A stretch of DNA of 64,000 nt from Modestobacter muralis (GCF_010682105.1 NZ_JAAGWH010000014.1:1-64000); one strand, 5' to 3'. Shown: positions 9,201 through 20,626, counted from the first letter of the stretch. Made by a program: numbers and translations. The notes: generated from the sequence alone by a model not told the origin.

Positions 9201-10954
9201 TCCGGGCCGAACGTGCGGCCCAGGCTGGTCACCAGCTCCTCGCGGATGGCGTCCAGCGGCGGGTTGGTCACCTGGGCGAAGAGCTGGCTGAAGTAGTCGT
9301 AGAGCTGCCGGGAGCGGTCCGACAGCGACGCGATCGGGGTGTCGCTGCCCATCGAGCCGATCGGCTCGGCACCGCTGGCCGCCATCGGCTGCACCAGGAT
9401 GCGCAGCTCCTCCTCGGTGTAGCCGAAGAGCTGCTGGCGGCGGACGACGGACTCGTGGCTGGGCCGCGCGCGGCGCCGGTCGGGCAGCGTCGGCAGGTGC
9501 ACCAGCCCGGCGTGCAGCCAGTCCTCGTAGGGCTCGGCCGCGGCCAGGTCGCCCTTGACCTCCTCGTCGCTGACGATCCGCCCGGCGGCGGTGTCGACGA
9601 GGAACATCCGGCCCGGCTGCAGCCGGCCCTTGGCCACCACGTCGCCGGCCGGGATGTCGAGCACGCCGGCCTCGCTGGCCAGCACGATGAGGTCGTCCTT
9701 GGTGCGCCACCAGCGGCCCGGGCGCAGGCCGTTGCGGTCCAGGACAGCGCCGATGAGCGTGCCGTCGGTGAACGCGACGCAGGCCGGCCCGTCCCAGGGC
9801 TCCATGATCGAGGAGTGGAAGCGGTAGAACGCGCGGCGGGCGGCGTCCATCTCGGCGTGGTTCTCCCACGCCTCCGGGATCATCATCAGCACCGCGTGCG
9901 GCAGTGAGCGGCCCGACAGGTGCAGCAGCTCGAGCACCTCGTCGAAGGTCGCCGAGTCGCTGAAGTCGCTGGCGGTGACCGGGAAGATGCGCTCCAGGCC
10001 GAGCTCGCTGGCCGGGCCGGCCGGGCCGTCGAACAGCCCGGTCTCCAGCTTGGCCTCGCGGGCCCGCATCCGGTTGCGGTTGCCCTTGATCGTGTTGATC
10101 TCGCCGTTGTGCGCGATGAACCGGAACGGGTGGGCCAGCGGCCAGCTGGGGAAGGTGTTGGTGGAGAAGCGGCTGTGCACCAGGGCGATCGCGGACTCGT
10201 AGCGCTCGTCGCGCAGGTCGGGGAAGAACGCCGGCAGCTGGTCGGTGGTCAGCATGCCCTTGTAGGTGATCGTGCGGGAGGACAGCGAGGCGATGTAGCA
10301 GCTGCTGCCGGCCTCCCGGGCAGCCCGCTCGACGCGCTTGCGCACCACGAACGCCCGGCGCTCGAGCCGGGTCACCCCGTGCGGTGCGGTGGTGCCACCG
10401 AACGCGGCCACGTCGGCGCGGGCGCCGGTGGTCTCGGCGACGAAGAGCTGGGCGAAGTGCGGCATGACCGCGCGTGCGGTCGGGCCGAGGTCGGCACCGT
10501 CGGGGTCGACCGGGAGCTCGCGCCAGCCGAGGACCGTCAGGCCCTCCTCGGCGGCCAGGCCGGTGACGGTCTCCACGACGGCGGCGCGCTCGGCCTCGTC
10601 GGTGGGCAGGAAGGCGATGCCGACGGCGTACTCACCGGCCGGTGGCAGGTCGAAGCCGACGCTGGCGCGCAGCAGCGCGTCGGGCACCTGGGTGAGGATG
10701 CCTGCGCCGTCACCGGAGTTCGGCTCGGAGCCCGCGGCGCCGCGGTGGTCGAGGTTGTGCAGCGCGGTGAGGCCCGCGGCCACGATCGACCGGGAACGGC
10801 GGCCCTGGGCGTCGGCGACGAAGGCGACACCGCAGGCGTCGTGTTCCCGGGCCGGGTCGTAGAGACCGGAGGCCGCCGGGAGGGCGGAGAACGGGACCGG
10901 CGAGGGGGCAGCCGGGACCGGCTGTCCTGCGGAGGGGGCGGCGAGGTCGGACAT
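6281..10954 (-). CDS. gltB: Glutamate synthase (NADPH) large subunit
   Basis: A 1557-residue large subunit. The glutamine amidotransferase domain begins at C41 in DACGVAF; family members are processed so that this Cys becomes the N-terminal nucleophile, so residues 1-40 are a likely propeptide. The central and FMN-binding synthase domains follow, with 3Fe-4S cysteines C1172, C1178 and C1183 in [15 protein letters not shown]. The C-terminal GXGXG beta-helix domain is at [19 protein letters not shown]. The ATG at 10954 is preceded by GGGAG at a good distance, which rules out the upstream in-frame extension. The gene forms an operon with gltD (8-bp overlap). Confidence 0.95.
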   Translation of the reverse strand: MSDLAAPSAGQPVPAAPSPVPFSALPAASGLYDPAREHDACGVAFVADAQGRRSRSIVAAGLTALHNLDHRGAAGSEPNSGDGAGILTQVPDALLRASVGFDLPPAGEYAVGIAFLPTDEAERAAVVETVTGLAAEEGLTVLGWRELPVDPDGADLGPTARAVMPHFAQLFVAETTGARADVAAFGGTTAPHGVTRLERRAFVVRKRVERAAREAGSSCYIASLSSRTITYKGMLTTDQLPAFFPDLRDERYESAIALVHSRFSTNTFPSWPLAHPFRFIAHNGEINTIKGNRNRMRAREAKLETGLFDGPAGPASELGLERIFPVTASDFSDSATFDEVLELLHLSGRSLPHAVLMMIPEAWENHAEMDAARRAFYRFHSSIMEPWDGPACVAFTDGTLIGAVLDRNGLRPGRWWRTKDDLIVLASEAGVLDIPAGDVVAKGRLQPGRMFLVDTAAGRIVSDEEVKGDLAAAEPYEDWLHAGLVHLPTLPDRRRARPSHESVVRRQQLFGYTEEELRILVQPMAASGAEPIGSMGSDTPIASLSDRSRQLYDYFSQLFAQVTNPPLDAIREELVTSLGRTFGPEQSLLGASPASCRQVHLPYPVIDNDELAKILHIDDDGDLPGFAAVRITGHFDVTGGGAALAQAIEDLRTKVSKAIAAGARVIVLSDRDSDEKRAPIPSLLMTAAVHHHLVRERTRMQVGLVVETGDCREVHHVALLLGYGAAAVNPYLAFESVEDLIRTGTLTGVQPAQAVRNVVKAMGKGVLKVMSKMGISTVGSYTMAQIFETVGLSKAVVEEYFTGTPATLDGVGLDVLAEEVAMRHRRAWPPNATETAHRRLETGGEYQWRREGEVHLFNPETVFLLQHATRSRQYDVFQRYTEAVDGLSAKAATLRGLFTLKTGERPALPIEEVQPISEIVKRFQTGAMSYGSISAEAHETLAIAMNRLGGRSNSGEGGEDADRFVPDANGDLRRSGIKQVASGRFGVTSEFLVNADDIQIKMAQGAKPGEGGQLPGSKVYPWIARTRHSTPGVGLISPPPHHDIYSIEDLKQLIHDLKNANNEARIHVKLVSESGIGTVAAGVSKAKADVVLVSGFDGGTGAAPLTSLKHAGTPWEIGLAETQQTLLANGLRDRIVVQVDGQMKTGRDVIVAALLGAEEFGFATAPLVVEGCVMMRVCHLDTCPVGVATQNPELRKRFTGQPEFVVTFFEFIAQQVREYLAALGFRSIDEAVGHAELLDVTPAVDHWKAAGIDLSPIVAVPDMPEGTPRHKVRDQDHGLDVALDQTLIQLCEGALLDARPVHLELPVRNVNRTVGTMLGSMVTRRFGGEGLPDGTIDLTFTGSAGQSFGAFLPRGITMTLVGDANDYVGKGLSGGHIVVRPAPEATFAAEDNVIAGNVIGYGATSGELFLRGRVGERFCVRNSGALAVVEGVGDHALEYMTGGTAVILGETGRNIAAGMSGGVAYVLDLARHRVNREMVEVEELDAEASQWLREVLVRYRAATGSAVATSLLADWGRWSERFSVIMPRDYRRALEARRAAEAAGHDVDRAVMEAARG

Positions 10955-11354
10955 GTCACTCCCGTCGTCGGCTGGCCGCGGCGCCCGGGTCCGCGCCGTC
11001 CGCGAGGACGGCCCGGGGGCGCTGGTGCGGGGGGTCACGTCGACCCCGCCGGGTGGTCAGAGCGGTGGGGTGGAACAGGGAGGGTCGATCGGTGCGGTCC
11101 GTCGGGGTGGGGCAGCGGGGCCGGCGCACACGGTACGTCCGGCCTCGTGGATCCGCGCAGCCCGCGGACTGGTGGCCGCGGGGTGGTCGTGCGCGGGGCA
11201 GCGCTGGCCCGGTTCCGACGTCGCCGGCCGGCCCAGGATCACTGGTCGGCCGCAAGTCAGCGTACACAGCCAGGACACGTGAGCGACATGTCGAACAGGT
11301 CTCAGCGCGGTCTCGGCGGCGCGTCGCGGACGACGGTCCGCCGACACCCGCCGG
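10955..11354. other. Non-coding stretch between gltB start and lgt stop
   Basis: About 400 bp with no gene that can be supported on either strand; the open frames here have no recognisable similarity. It must contain the gltBD promoter. A minus-strand TACGCT lies near 11260 but is far from gltB and unproven. A small stem, GCGGAC/GTCCGC (11326-11341), just past the lgt stop could help end the trp-lgt transcript. Confidence 0.5.
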
Positions 11355-12371
11355 TCAGCCGGGCTGCGGCCCGCCCCGGTCCTCGGCGGTGCTGCCGGTA
11401 CGGCGCTCCCCCGGCTCGTCGGCGGTGCCGTCGGCCGGCTCGGTCCCCGCTGCGGCGGGCGCCGGCGCGGCGACCTTCGCGGGCGTCGCGAGGCGGTCGG
11501 CGGCGGCCTTCTCCTGACCCCGGGTGACGACCTCGCGCGGCCGTCCGCGGTGGGCGATGAGGTAGGCCACGGCCAGCAGGCCGACGATGACCGAGGTGAA
11601 GACGTTGAGCCGCAGCCCGAGGAACTGCTCGGCGGTGTCGATGCGCAGCGCCTCGATCCAGACCCGGCCGGCGCAGTAGGCGGCCACGTACAGGGCGAAG
11701 GCACGACCGTGCGAGAGCCGGAAGCGGCGGTCGGCCCAGATGACCAGTGCGGCGACGCCGAGGTTCCACAGCAGCTCGTAGAGGAACGTCGGGTGGAAGG
11801 TGCCCAGCACCTCCGCCTGGCCGTCGGGGCCGGTCAGGGCGCGCCCGGCCGAGGAGTCCCAGCGGTGGATGGTCAGCGCCCAGGGCAGGTCGGTGGCCCG
11901 GCCGTAGAGCTCGTTGTTGAACCAGTTGCCCAACCGGCCGACGGCCTGGGCCAGCACGATGCCCGGGGCGATGGCGTCGGCGAAGGCAGGCAGCTTGATC
12001 CCGCGGCGGCGGCAGCCGATCCAGGCACCGACGGCGCCCAGGGCGATGGCCCCCCAGATGCCCAGCCCGCCCTCCCAGATGGCGAAGGCCCGGACCGGGT
12101 CGCCGTTCTCCCCGAAGTAGGGCTCGGGGGTGGTGATCACGTGGTAGATGCGGCCGCCGACGATGCCGAAGGGCACCATCCAGACGGCGATGTCCAGCAC
12201 GTCGCCGGGGGCCCCGCCGCGGGCGACCCAGCGGCGCTCGCCCAGCCAGCAGGCGAGCACGATGCCGGCGATGATCGCCAGCGCGTAGCCACGCAGCGGG
12301 AACGGCCCGATCTCCCACACGCCCACGGTGGGGCTGGGGAGGGCCGCGAGCTGCTCCAGGGCACCGGTCAT
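11355..12371 (-). CDS. lgt: Phosphatidylglycerol-prolipoprotein diacylglyceryl transferase
   Basis: A 338-residue membrane enzyme that moves diacylglyceryl from phosphatidylglycerol to the lipobox cysteine of prolipoproteins. Family motifs are present: IWEGGLGIWGA (the GGLxxxG region), VGRLGNWFNNELYG (the GRxGNxxNxExYG signature) and HPTFLYE. About seven membrane segments are visible. The C-terminal 60 residues are an Ala/Pro-rich charged tail longer than in E. coli Lgt. The ATG at 12371 overlaps the trpA stop in ATGA, so lgt ends the trp transcript, a common actinobacterial order. The longer frame upstream lies inside trpA and is not used. LspA (46102-46779) performs the following lipoprotein step. 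Confidence 0.93.
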   Translation of the reverse strand: MTGALEQLAALPSPTVGVWEIGPFPLRGYALAIIAGIVLACWLGERRWVARGGAPGDVLDIAVWMVPFGIVGGRIYHVITTPEPYFGENGDPVRAFAIWEGGLGIWGAIALGAVGAWIGCRRRGIKLPAFADAIAPGIVLAQAVGRLGNWFNNELYGRATDLPWALTIHRWDSSAGRALTGPDGQAEVLGTFHPTFLYELLWNLGVAALVIWADRRFRLSHGRAFALYVAAYCAGRVWIEALRIDTAEQFLGLRLNVFTSVIVGLLAVAYLIAHRGRPREVVTRGQEKAAADRLATPAKVAAPAPAAAGTEPADGTADEPGERRTGSTAEDRGGPQPG

Positions 12372-13164
12372 GCGCCCACCCTGGCACGCCGGACGCCGGC
12401 GGCGAGCTCCTCGGACAGGACACGCACGCCGTCGGCGCCCCGGCCGTCGAGCAGCTGGCGGACGTAGGCCGAGCCGACGATGACCCCGTCGGCGAAGCCG
12501 GCCACCTCGGCGGCCTGGTCGCCGGTGGACACGCCCAGCCCGACGCACACGGGCAGGTCGCCGCTGACCTCACGGCTACGGTCGACCAGGCGCTCGGCGG
12601 CGTCCCCGACCGTCGCCCGGGACCCGGTGACGCCCATGGTGGAGGCGGCGTAGACGAACCCGCGACAGGACGCGATCGTGGCGGCCAGCCGGGCGTCGGT
12701 GGACGACGGCGCGACCAGGAAGACCCGGTCCAGGCCGGTCCGCTCGCTCGCCGACAGCCAGGCGGCGGCCTCGTCGGGGATCAGGTCGGGGGTGATCGCG
12801 CCCGCTCCCCCGGCGGCGGCGAGGTCGTCGGCGAACCGGTCGACGCCGTAGCGCTCGATGGGGTTCCAGTAGCTCATCACGACCGGCACCGCCCCGGCCG
12901 CGGAGACGGCCGCGACGGCGCGGAGCACGTCGGTCATGCCCACGCCGGCGGAGACGGCGACCTCGACCGCCTCCTGGATGACCGGCCCGTCCATCCCGGG
13001 GTCGGAGTAGGGGACGCCGACCTCCACGACGTCGGCACCGCCCTCGACGGCGGCGACCATGGCCGCGATCGAGGTGTCGACGTCGGGGTAGCCCACCGGC
13101 AGGTAGGCGATCAGCGCGGCGCGGCCCTCGGCCCGGGCGCCCTCGATGACGGTCTGCAGCGCGC

Positions 13165-13168
<4 letters not shown>
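12368..13168 (-). CDS. trpA: Tryptophan synthase alpha chain
   Basis: A 266-residue TIM-barrel subunit that cleaves indole-3-glycerol phosphate to indole and glyceraldehyde 3-phosphate and channels indole to TrpB. The catalytic Glu and Asp fall at E49 and D60 in [14 protein letters not shown], the same numbering as the Salmonella enzyme. Length is typical. Its ATG overlaps the trpB stop (ATGA), and its own stop overlaps the lgt start the same way. Confidence 0.95.
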
Positions 13169-14556
<1,388 letters not shown>

Positions 14557-14562
14557 CCCTAC

Positions 14563-14568
14563 AGCGTA
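14563..14568 (-). promoter_or_regulatory. Leaderless -10 box for trpB
   Basis: Minus-strand TACGCT ends 6 nt before the trpB GTG. It lies just downstream of repeat A, so trpBA-lgt could be transcribed even if that hairpin stops the upstream message. Confidence 0.55.
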
Positions 14569-14613
14569 GGGACCGTGGCGTCCTCGACCGTCCCGCAGGG
14601 TCCCGCGGTCCTC

Positions 14614-14672
14614 GGCCCTCTCGAAGGGGCCCGCCGCGAGCTCGCGAGCGGTGACGGGCGAGAGGGTCCTCT
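14614..14672 (-). repeat. Stop-proximal palindromic repeat, copy A
   Basis: Read along trpC, it begins one base after the trpC stop with AGGACCCTCTCG and closes with CGAGAGGGCC. The interior contains the self-complementary CGCGAGCTCGCG. It belongs to the dispersed family also found at 15615, 34029, 38337, 48571, 57168 and 57964. Confidence 0.8.
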
Positions 14673-14673
14673 C

Positions 14674-15483
14674 TCAGCGCGTGGTGCGCGGGGTGGCGGG
14701 GTGCGAACCCGCGGTGACCAGGTCGGCCACGGCCTGGCGCGGGTCGCCGGCGGTGACCAGCCCCTCGCCGACCAGGACCGCGTCGGCGCCCGCGCCGGCG
14801 TAGCTGATCAGGTCGTGCGGGCCGCGGACACCGGACTCGGCGATCTTGACCACCTCGCTGGGCAGCCCGGGGGCGATCCGCTCGAAGGTGCTGCGGTCGA
14901 CCGACAGCGTGGTCAGGTCGCGGGCGTTGACCCCGATGACCGAGGCGCCCGCGGACAGCGCGCGGTCGGCCTCGGCCTCGCTGTGCACCTCGACCAGGGC
15001 GGTCATGCCCAGGGACTCGATCCGCTCGAGCAGCCCGGTGAGCACCGGCTGGTCGAGCGCGGCGACGATGAGCAGCACCAGGTCGGCGCCGTGCGCGCGG
15101 GCCTCGTGCACCTGGTAGCTGCTGACCACGAAGTCCTTGTTCAGCACCGGGACGTCGACGGCGGCGCGGACGGCGGCCAGGTCGGCGTGCGAGCCACCGA
15201 ACCTGCGGCCCTCGGTGAGCACGCTGATGACCCGCGCCCCGCCGGCGGCGTACTGCACGGCGAGCGCGGCCGGGTCGGCGATGGCGGCCAGCGCGCCCTT
15301 GCTCGGGCTCTTGCGCTTCACCTCGGCGATCACACCGACGCCGGGGGCGCGGAGGGCGGCCAGAGCGTCCAGCGCGGGGCGGGTGTCGCGGGCGACGGCC
15401 TGCACCTCGGCCAGCGGGGTGGCGGCCTGGCGTGCTGCGACGTCCTCCCGGACGCCGGCGACGATGTCGTCGAGGACGCTCAT
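14674..15483 (-). CDS. trpC: Indole-3-glycerol phosphate synthase
   Basis: A 269-residue TIM barrel that decarboxylates and closes carboxyphenylaminodeoxyribulose phosphate to indole-3-glycerol phosphate. Catalytic residues are E54 and K56 in [12 protein letters not shown]116 in NKDFVV and E165 in VEVHSE. The ATG at 15483 is preceded by a strong Shine-Dalgarno, GGAGGAGGGG. This is the only trp gene here with a long leader (about 130 nt after repeat B). That leader encodes a short Trp-Trp peptide and could pair with the ribosome-binding site. Repeat A follows the stop codon. Confidence 0.95.
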   Translation of the reverse strand: MSVLDDIVAGVREDVAARQAATPLAEVQAVARDTRPALDALAALRAPGVGVIAEVKRKSPSKGALAAIADPAALAVQYAAGGARVISVLTEGRRFGGSHADLAAVRAAVDVPVLNKDFVVSSYQVHEARAHGADLVLLIVAALDQPVLTGLLERIESLGMTALVEVHSEAEADRALSAGASVIGVNARDLTTLSVDRSTFERIAPGLPSEVVKIAESGVRGPHDLISYAGAGADAVLVGEGLVTAGDPRQAVADLVTAGSHPATPRTTR

Positions 15484-15590
15484 GACCCCTCCTCCGTGTG
15501 CCAGGACCTGTGCCGCCGGACGTTCCTGGGCAGCTGCGGTCACTCTAGAGACGCCTCGGTTCCGCTCCGCCCGGGGGTCCACCAGGACAC
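15484..15590 (-). promoter_or_regulatory. Candidate trpC leader with Trp-Trp peptide and RBS sequestration
   Basis: On the minus strand a GTG at 15590 opens a 16-codon frame, [16 protein letters not shown], ending TGA at 15542-15540. Directly after the two Trp codons, GACCCC (15579-15574) is complementary to GGGGTC (15489-15484), the 3' part of the trpC Shine-Dalgarno. The heptamer GTCCTGG occurs both over the Trp codons (15588-15582) and just before the Shine-Dalgarno (15507-15501); CCAGGA (15529-15524) between them can pair with either. This is the layout of a translational attenuator. It is an inference from sequence alone, and in GC-rich DNA chance pairing is possible. Confidence 0.4.
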
Positions 15591-15614
15591 CGACAGCGCC
15601 CGGCCACGGCGCCC

Positions 15615-15672
15615 GGCCCCGTCGCAGGGGCCCACCGCGAGCGTGCGAGCGGTGGGGGGCGACGGGGTCCTT
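15615..15672 (-). repeat. Stop-proximal palindromic repeat, copy B
   Basis: In the direction of the membrane-protein gene that stops at 15675, it starts about 2 nt past the stop with AAGGACCCCGTCGC and ends GCGACGGGGCC. Stem CCCCGTCGC/GCGACGGGG is perfect, and the middle contains CTCGCACGCTCGCGG. Confidence 0.8.
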
Positions 15673-15674
15673 GT

Positions 15675-16322
15675 TCAGACCGTCGGGTCGTCGCCCCGGT
15701 CGAGGGCCTTCCACGCGGCCTGGTGCCGGTCCTCGGGGGTCTCGGGCCGGGCCCGGCGGGCCGGCGCGGGTGCCGGTGCAGGGCCGGCGGGGACGGGAGC
15801 GCGCTCGTAGCGGCGGCTCATCCCCGGCCAGCGCCGGCCGCGCAGGACGACCAGGGCCCCGGCGAGCACCCCCAGGACGCCGGCGAGCAGCGCCAGCAGC
15901 GGCCAGGTGACCGCAGCGTCGGTGCGCACCTGGGCATCGCCGAGCCCGACCGAGGAGGTCACGTCGGCGAGGTCGACGCCCAGCCGGCCGGTCAGCCCGC
16001 GCAGCCCCGACCAGGCCAGCACCCCGCCGGCGACGGCCACCAGCAGGCCGACGACGACCCGGCCGGCGCCACGGACGGCGAGGACGGCGAGGGCGGCGGC
16101 CAGCAGCAGCAGCCCGCAGGCGCCGACCAGCGGCGCGGCCTGCCCGCCGGTGAGCGCCTCGACCGTGGACGGCAGCGGCGGCTGCCGGGTGATGGTGACC
16201 TCGGCCCACGGCGAGGACGACGACGTGAGCGCCAGCCCCCCGGCCGCGGCGCAGGCCAGGACCGCGACGGTGAGCTCCCGGCGGGTGGACGCCGGGCCCA
16301 CGGTGCCCGTCGGTCCGCTCAC
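15675..16322 (-). CDS. Trp operon-associated membrane protein (TIGR02234-like)
   Basis: A 215-residue membrane protein of the small actinobacterial family found beside trp genes; its biochemical role is unknown. Predicted membrane segments are about 17-34, 64-83, 87-105 and 140-160. A roughly 25-residue loop after the first carries the family-like SSSPWAEV, and a charged Pro/Ala-rich cytosolic tail follows. The GTG start overlaps the trpE stop (GTGA), and trpC is the next gene. The position between trpE and trpC is the usual one for this family, which supports the assignment more than sequence detail does. Confidence 0.8.
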   Translation of the reverse strand: MSGPTGTVGPASTRRELTVAVLACAAAGGLALTSSSSPWAEVTITRQPPLPSTVEALTGGQAAPLVGACGLLLLAAALAVLAVRGAGRVVVGLLVAVAGGVLAWSGLRGLTGRLGVDLADVTSSVGLGDAQVRTDAAVTWPLLALLAGVLGVLAGALVVLRGRRWPGMSRRYERAPVPAGPAPAPAPARRARPETPEDRHQAAWKALDRGDDPTV

Positions 16323-17833
16323 GGCAGCTCCCGCAACCCCTCGGCGGTGGCGATCGCCGAGAGCACGGCCCGCGCCTTGTGCCGGGTCTCGGCCTCCTCG
16401 CTGGCCGGGTCGCTGTCGGCCACGACGCCGGCGCCGGCCTGCACGTAGGCGCGGCCCCCGTGCAGCACCGCGGTGCGGATGGCGATGGCCATGTCCATGT
16501 CACCGCCGGCGTCGAGGTAGCCGACGGTGCCGGCGTAGAGCGCGCGCCGGGTGGGCTCGATGTCCTCGATGACCTCCATCGCCCGGGGCTTCGGCGCCCC
16601 GGAGACGGTGCCGGCGGGGAAGGTCGCGTCGAACACGTCCAGGGCGTCGCGGCCCGGGCTGACCTGGCCGGAGACGGTCGAGACCATGTGCATCACGTGG
16701 CTGTAGCGCTCGATCCGCATGAAGTCGGCGACCTCCACCGTGCCCGGGACGCTGACCCTGCCCAGGTCGTTGCGGGCCAGGTCGACCAGCATCACGTGCT
16801 CGGCGCGCTCCTTGGGGTCGGCGAGCAGCTCCTCGGTGAGCCGGACGTCGTCCTCCGGGGTCGCCCCGCGCGGGCGGGTGCCGGCCGGCGGGTGGACGAC
16901 GGCCCGGTCGCCGGTGACGGTGACCAGCGCCTCGGGCGAGGAGCCGACGACGTCGAAGGGCGTCTGCCGCCCGGCGAAGCGCAGCAGGTACATGTACGGC
17001 GAGGGGTTGCTGGCCCGCAGCACCCGGTAGAGGTCCAGGGCCTCGACGTCGGTGGCCAGCTCGAACCGCTGGCTGAGCACGGTCTGGAACACGTCGCCGG
17101 CCCGCACGTGCTCGCGCACCCGCTCGACGCCGGCCTCGAAGACCCCCGGGCCCATGTTGCTGGTGACCGGCGGGGCGTCGCGGGTCTCCAGCGTGGCCAC
17201 GCCCGGCGGCACCGCCTTGGTCAGGTCCGCAGCCATCGCGTCGAGCCGGGTGACCGCGTCGTCGTAGGCCGCCGGGCCCGCGGCCAGGGCGTTGGCGATG
17301 AGCAGCACCGTGCCGTCGGTGTGGTCGAGCACGGCCAGGTCGGTGACCAGCATGAGCGCGATCTCGGGCATGCCGAGGTCGTCGGTGGCGGTCTCCGGCA
17401 GCCGTTCCAGCCGCCGGACGACGTCGTAGCCGAGGTACCCGACCAGCCCACCGGTCAGCGGCGGCAGCCCCTGAGGGTCGGCGAGCGCGTTGCGGGGTGA
17501 GCGCATCCGCCGGGCCAGGGTGCGCACCGCGGCCAGCGGGTCGGTGGGCAGGTCGTCCGTCAGCCCGGGCAGCGGGTCGCCCAGCCACGCCGTCGTCCCG
17601 TCGATCTCGGTCAGCACCCCGGCGCTGCGGACGCCGACGAAGCTGTACCGCGACCACTGCTTGCCCTGCTCGGCGGACTCCAGCAGCACCGTGCCGGGGC
17701 GGTTGCCGGCGAGCTTGCGGTAGATCCCGACGGCGGTCTCGCTGTCGGCCAGCAGCCGGCGGGTGACCGGGACGACCGGTGCGTCGAGCGCCGCGAACTC
17801 CTGCGCCGAGGGGGTGGTCTCACCGAGTCGCAC
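16319..17833 (-). CDS. trpE: Anthranilate synthase component I
   Basis: A 504-residue chorismate-utilising enzyme that makes anthranilate with a glutamine amidotransferase partner (TrpG, not in this window). The LLES motif at residues 50-53 belongs to the tryptophan feedback site. The chorismate-binding domain holds [36 protein letters not shown] and [18 protein letters not shown], all intact. The GTG start at 17833 overlaps hisI by 14 bp, joining histidine and tryptophan genes in one transcript. Feedback inhibition by Trp is expected from family knowledge. Confidence 0.95.
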   Translation of the reverse strand: MRLGETTPSAQEFAALDAPVVPVTRRLLADSETAVGIYRKLAGNRPGTVLLESAEQGKQWSRYSFVGVRSAGVLTEIDGTTAWLGDPLPGLTDDLPTDPLAAVRTLARRMRSPRNALADPQGLPPLTGGLVGYLGYDVVRRLERLPETATDDLGMPEIALMLVTDLAVLDHTDGTVLLIANALAAGPAAYDDAVTRLDAMAADLTKAVPPGVATLETRDAPPVTSNMGPGVFEAGVERVREHVRAGDVFQTVLSQRFELATDVEALDLYRVLRASNPSPYMYLLRFAGRQTPFDVVGSSPEALVTVTGDRAVVHPPAGTRPRGATPEDDVRLTEELLADPKERAEHVMLVDLARNDLGRVSVPGTVEVADFMRIERYSHVMHMVSTVSGQVSPGRDALDVFDATFPAGTVSGAPKPRAMEVIEDIEPTRRALYAGTVGYLDAGGDMDMAIAIRTAVLHGGRAYVQAGAGVVADSDPASEEAETRHKARAVLSAIATAEGLRELP

Positions 17834-18185
17834 GGGAAGCCTCCAGCGGGCGGTGGAAGCAGCTGCGCTCGCCGGTGTGGCAGGCGGGCCCCTCCTGGTC
17901 GACGAGCAGCAGCAGGGCGTCGCCGTCGCAGTCGAGCCGGACGTCGCGCACCCACTGGCGGTGCCCGGAGGTCTCGCCCTTGACCCAGTACTCCTCGCGG
18001 CTGCGCGACCAGTAGGTGGCCCGGCCGCTGGTCAGCGTGCGGTGCAGCGCCTCGTCGTCCATCCAGGCGACCATGAGCACCTCACCGGTGTCGTGCTGCT
18101 GGACGACGGCGGCGACCAGGCCGGCCGGGTCGCGGCGCAGCAGTTCGGCGACGGCGGGGTCGAGCGGGGAGACGGGGGCGGACAT
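17820..18185 (-). CDS. hisI: Phosphoribosyl-AMP cyclohydrolase
   Basis: A 121-residue metal-dependent hydrolase opening the adenine ring of phosphoribosyl-AMP, the third step of histidine synthesis. Zinc cysteines C86, C102 and C109 lie in RLDCDGDAL and ACHTGERSC. The protein is single-domain, without the HisE pyrophosphatase of enteric bacteria. The ATG at 18185 (MSAPVSP) is preferred to an upstream in-frame start. A weak -10-like GACGAT lies 7 nt upstream. hisI is separated from hisF by about 8 kb of inserted genes instead of following it directly. Confidence 0.93.
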   Translation of the reverse strand: MSAPVSPLDPAVAELLRRDPAGLVAAVVQQHDTGEVLMVAWMDDEALHRTLTSGRATYWSRSREEYWVKGETSGHRQWVRDVRLDCDGDALLLLVDQEGPACHTGERSCFHRPLEASRATR

Positions 18186-18218
18186 GCCCCTGATCGTCCC
18201 ACCCCGCACCGGCGCGGC

Positions 18219-18959
18219 TCAGGCCCAGGGCGGCCGGGTGGGCTCGGGCTGCTGCAGGGGCTGGGGTTCCCCCGCCGTCCGGCCGCTCCGCCGGTGCAGC
18301 CACCGCCGGAGCTCGGGCAGGAACGGCAGCCCGCCGGCGAGCAGGGCGAGGACGGCGAAGACCGCCGGCAGCACGAACACCCCCTCGCTGAGGGTGGCCG
18401 GCGCGACGTCGTCGAGGACGGCGACCCAGTACAGGCTCAGCGCGAGCTGCAGGGCGGCCGCGCCGAGCAGCCACCGTCGGCTGCCGCCCAGCACCCGCAC
18501 GCCCCCGGCGACGAGCAGGCCGGCCAGCACGAGCTGGATCAGTGCCGTCCAGCCGCTGATGCCGGCCGAGGACCCGCGGGCCAGGCTGGACAGGGCGGAG
18601 AAGGCCATCGCCCAGATCGTGCCGACCACGACCAGCACGGTGGAGACGAAGGCGAGCACGGCGGCGGCGACGTGCAGTCCGGGCCGCTCCGCACGCGCCG
18701 GCGGTCCCCACGGCTGCGGCGGCCCCCAGGGAGCCGGACCCCACGGCGGCTGGCCCCCCTGTGGCTGGGGCCACTGCGGCTGACCCCACTGCGGCTGACC
18801 GCACGCCGGCGGGTCCCAGGGCTGCTGCCCGTACGGCTGCAGCGCCCCGTACGCCTGCTGCCCGTACGGCTGCGGCGGCGGCCAGGACGGCCCGGACTGC
18901 GGTGCGGTGGTCGGCGGGCCGGCGTAGGGCGGGACGGCGTCCCAGTCCTGGGTGCTCAC
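18219..18959 (-). CDS. Membrane protein with Pro/Gln/Trp-rich N-terminal region
   Basis: A 246-residue protein without a recognised family. Residues 1 to about 90 are dominated by Pro, Gln, Gly, Trp and Tyr in short repeats such as QPYGQQ and GQPQW. Four membrane segments follow (about 96-120, 133-152, 160-180, 190-212), then a basic and Pro-rich tail. This build, a disordered Pro-rich cytoplasmic region plus four helices, is common among uncharacterised actinobacterial envelope proteins. The GTG start overlaps the stop of the FAD dehydrogenase gene (GTGA). hisI starts 33 bp after its stop, so it may be co-transcribed with the his-trp run. Confidence 0.75.
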   Translation of the reverse strand: MSTQDWDAVPPYAGPPTTAPQSGPSWPPPQPYGQQAYGALQPYGQQPWDPPACGQPQWGQPQWPQPQGGQPPWGPAPWGPPQPWGPPARAERPGLHVAAAVLAFVSTVLVVVGTIWAMAFSALSSLARGSSAGISGWTALIQLVLAGLLVAGGVRVLGGSRRWLLGAAALQLALSLYWVAVLDDVAPATLSEGVFVLPAVFAVLALLAGGLPFLPELRRWLHRRSGRTAGEPQPLQQPEPTRPPWA

Positions 18960-20626
18960 AGTGCGGCTGCCACGGCCCGGCCGGCGACCCGGCCGGAGAA
19001 CAGGCAGCCGCCGAGGAACGTGCCCTCCAGCGAGCGGTAGCCGTGCATGCCACCACCGCCGAAGCCGGCGATCTCCCCGGCCGCGTACAGCCCGGGGACG
19101 GGGGCGCCGCCGCCGCGCAGGACGCGCCCGGACAGGTCGGTCTCCAGCCCGCCGAGGGTCTTGCGGGTGAGCAGGTTGAGCCGGACGGCGATCAGCGGGC
19201 CGGCGTCGGGGTCGAGCAGCCGGTGCGGCCGGGCCACCCGGATGAGCTTGTCGCCGAGGTAGGTGCGGGCCTGACGCAGCGCCGTGACCTGCTGGTCCTT
19301 GCTGAACCGGTGGGCGATCTCCCGGTCGCGGGCGACGACCTCCCGCTCGACGGTGGCCAGGTCCAGGTGCGGGGTGTCGCCGGTGACCCGGTTCATCCCG
19401 GTGACCAGCTCGGGCAGGGTCGGGGCGACCACGAAGTCCTCGCCGTCGTCCATGAACCGCTGGACCGGGGCGGCGGCGCCGGCGCGGAGGCGGGTGAGCA
19501 GCAGCCGGAGGTCCTTGTCGGTGAGGTCGGGGTTCTGCTCGGAGCCCGAGAGCGTGAACTCCTTCTCGAGGATCTTCTGCGTCAGCACGAACCAGGTGTG
19601 CTCGTGGCCGGTCGTGCCGATGTGCGCCAGCGTGCCGAGGGTGTCGAAGCCGGGGAACAGCGGCGCGGGCAGGCGGGTGCCGGTGGCGTCGAGCCAGAGC
19701 GAGGAGGGCCCGGGCAGGATCCGGATGCCGTGCCGCTCCCACACCGGAGAGTGGTTGACGATGCCCTCGGTGTAGTGCCACATCCGGTCGGGGTTGATCA
19801 CCCGGCCACCGGCGTCCTCGGTGATCTGGAGCATCCGCCCGTCGACGTGCGCCGGGACGCCGGACAGCAGCCGCTGCGGCACCGGGCCGAGCCGGGCGGG
19901 CCAGTTGCGGCGCACCAGGTCGTGGTTGCCGCCGATCCCGCCGGCGGTGACGACGACGGCCTGCGCGGACAGCTCGAACTCCCCGACCTCGGTGCGTGAG
20001 CTGGCGACCCCGCGGGCGACGTCGCTGGGTTCGAGGACCGCGCCGCGCACGCCGGTGACGACGCCGTCGGTCATCACCAGCCCGTCGACGCGGTGCCGGT
20101 GGCGGACCTCGACCAGGCCGGCCTCCACGGCCCGGGCGACCCGGGCGAGGAAGGGCGCGAGGACGCCGGGGCCGGTGCCCCAGGTGACGTGGAAGCGGGG
20201 CACGGAGTTGCCGTGACCGGTGGCCGTGTAGCCGCCGCGCTCGGCCCAGCCGACGACGGGGAAGAACCGGACGCCCTGGGCGTGCAGCCAGGCGCGCTTC
20301 TCCCCCGCGGCGAACTGCAGGTAGGCCTCGGCCCACTGCCCGGGCCAGTGGTCCTCGGGGCGGTCGAAGCCGGCGGTGCCGAACCAGTCCTGCCGGGCGA
20401 GCTCCAGGGAGTCGTGCACCCGCAGCCGGCGCTGTTCGGGGGTGTCGATGAGGAACAACCCACCGAAGGACCAGAAGGCCTGCCCGCCCAGGGAGGCGGC
20501 CGGTTCCTGGTCCAGCAGGACCACCCGCCTGCCGGCGTCGGCCAGCTCGGCGGTGGCGACCAGCCCGGCGAGGCCGGCCCCGACCACGATGACGTCAGCG
20601 TCCGCGTGCACTCCTGCCAGGTCCAC
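18956..20626 (-). CDS. FAD-binding dehydrogenase (ketosteroid dehydrogenase/fumarate reductase-like)
   Basis: A 556-residue flavoprotein. The N-terminal FAD motif is DVIVVGAGLAGLVATAE (about residues 11-27) followed by the acidic end of strand two, VVLLDQE. A second FAD-contacting region, AAGEIAGFGGGGMHGYRSLEG, lies near the C terminus. It belongs to the flavoprotein group that includes 3-ketosteroid delta-1-dehydrogenases and fumarate reductase flavoproteins. The closest remembered relatives are mycobacterial 'FAD-binding dehydrogenase' proteins of unknown substrate. The GTG start at 20626 overlaps the end of the upstream membrane-protein gene by 32 bp, and the stop overlaps the next gene by 4 bp. 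Confidence 0.85.
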   Translation of the reverse strand: MDLAGVHADADVIVVGAGLAGLVATAELADAGRRVVLLDQEPAASLGGQAFWSFGGLFLIDTPEQRRLRVHDSLELARQDWFGTAGFDRPEDHWPGQWAEAYLQFAAGEKRAWLHAQGVRFFPVVGWAERGGYTATGHGNSVPRFHVTWGTGPGVLAPFLARVARAVEAGLVEVRHRHRVDGLVMTDGVVTGVRGAVLEPSDVARGVASSRTEVGEFELSAQAVVVTAGGIGGNHDLVRRNWPARLGPVPQRLLSGVPAHVDGRMLQITEDAGGRVINPDRMWHYTEGIVNHSPVWERHGIRILPGPSSLWLDATGTRLPAPLFPGFDTLGTLAHIGTTGHEHTWFVLTQKILEKEFTLSGSEQNPDLTDKDLRLLLTRLRAGAAAPVQRFMDDGEDFVVAPTLPELVTGMNRVTGDTPHLDLATVEREVVARDREIAHRFSKDQQVTALRQARTYLGDKLIRVARPHRLLDPDAGPLIAVRLNLLTRKTLGGLETDLSGRVLRGGGAPVPGLYAAGEIAGFGGGGMHGYRSLEGTFLGGCLFSGRVAGRAVAAAL

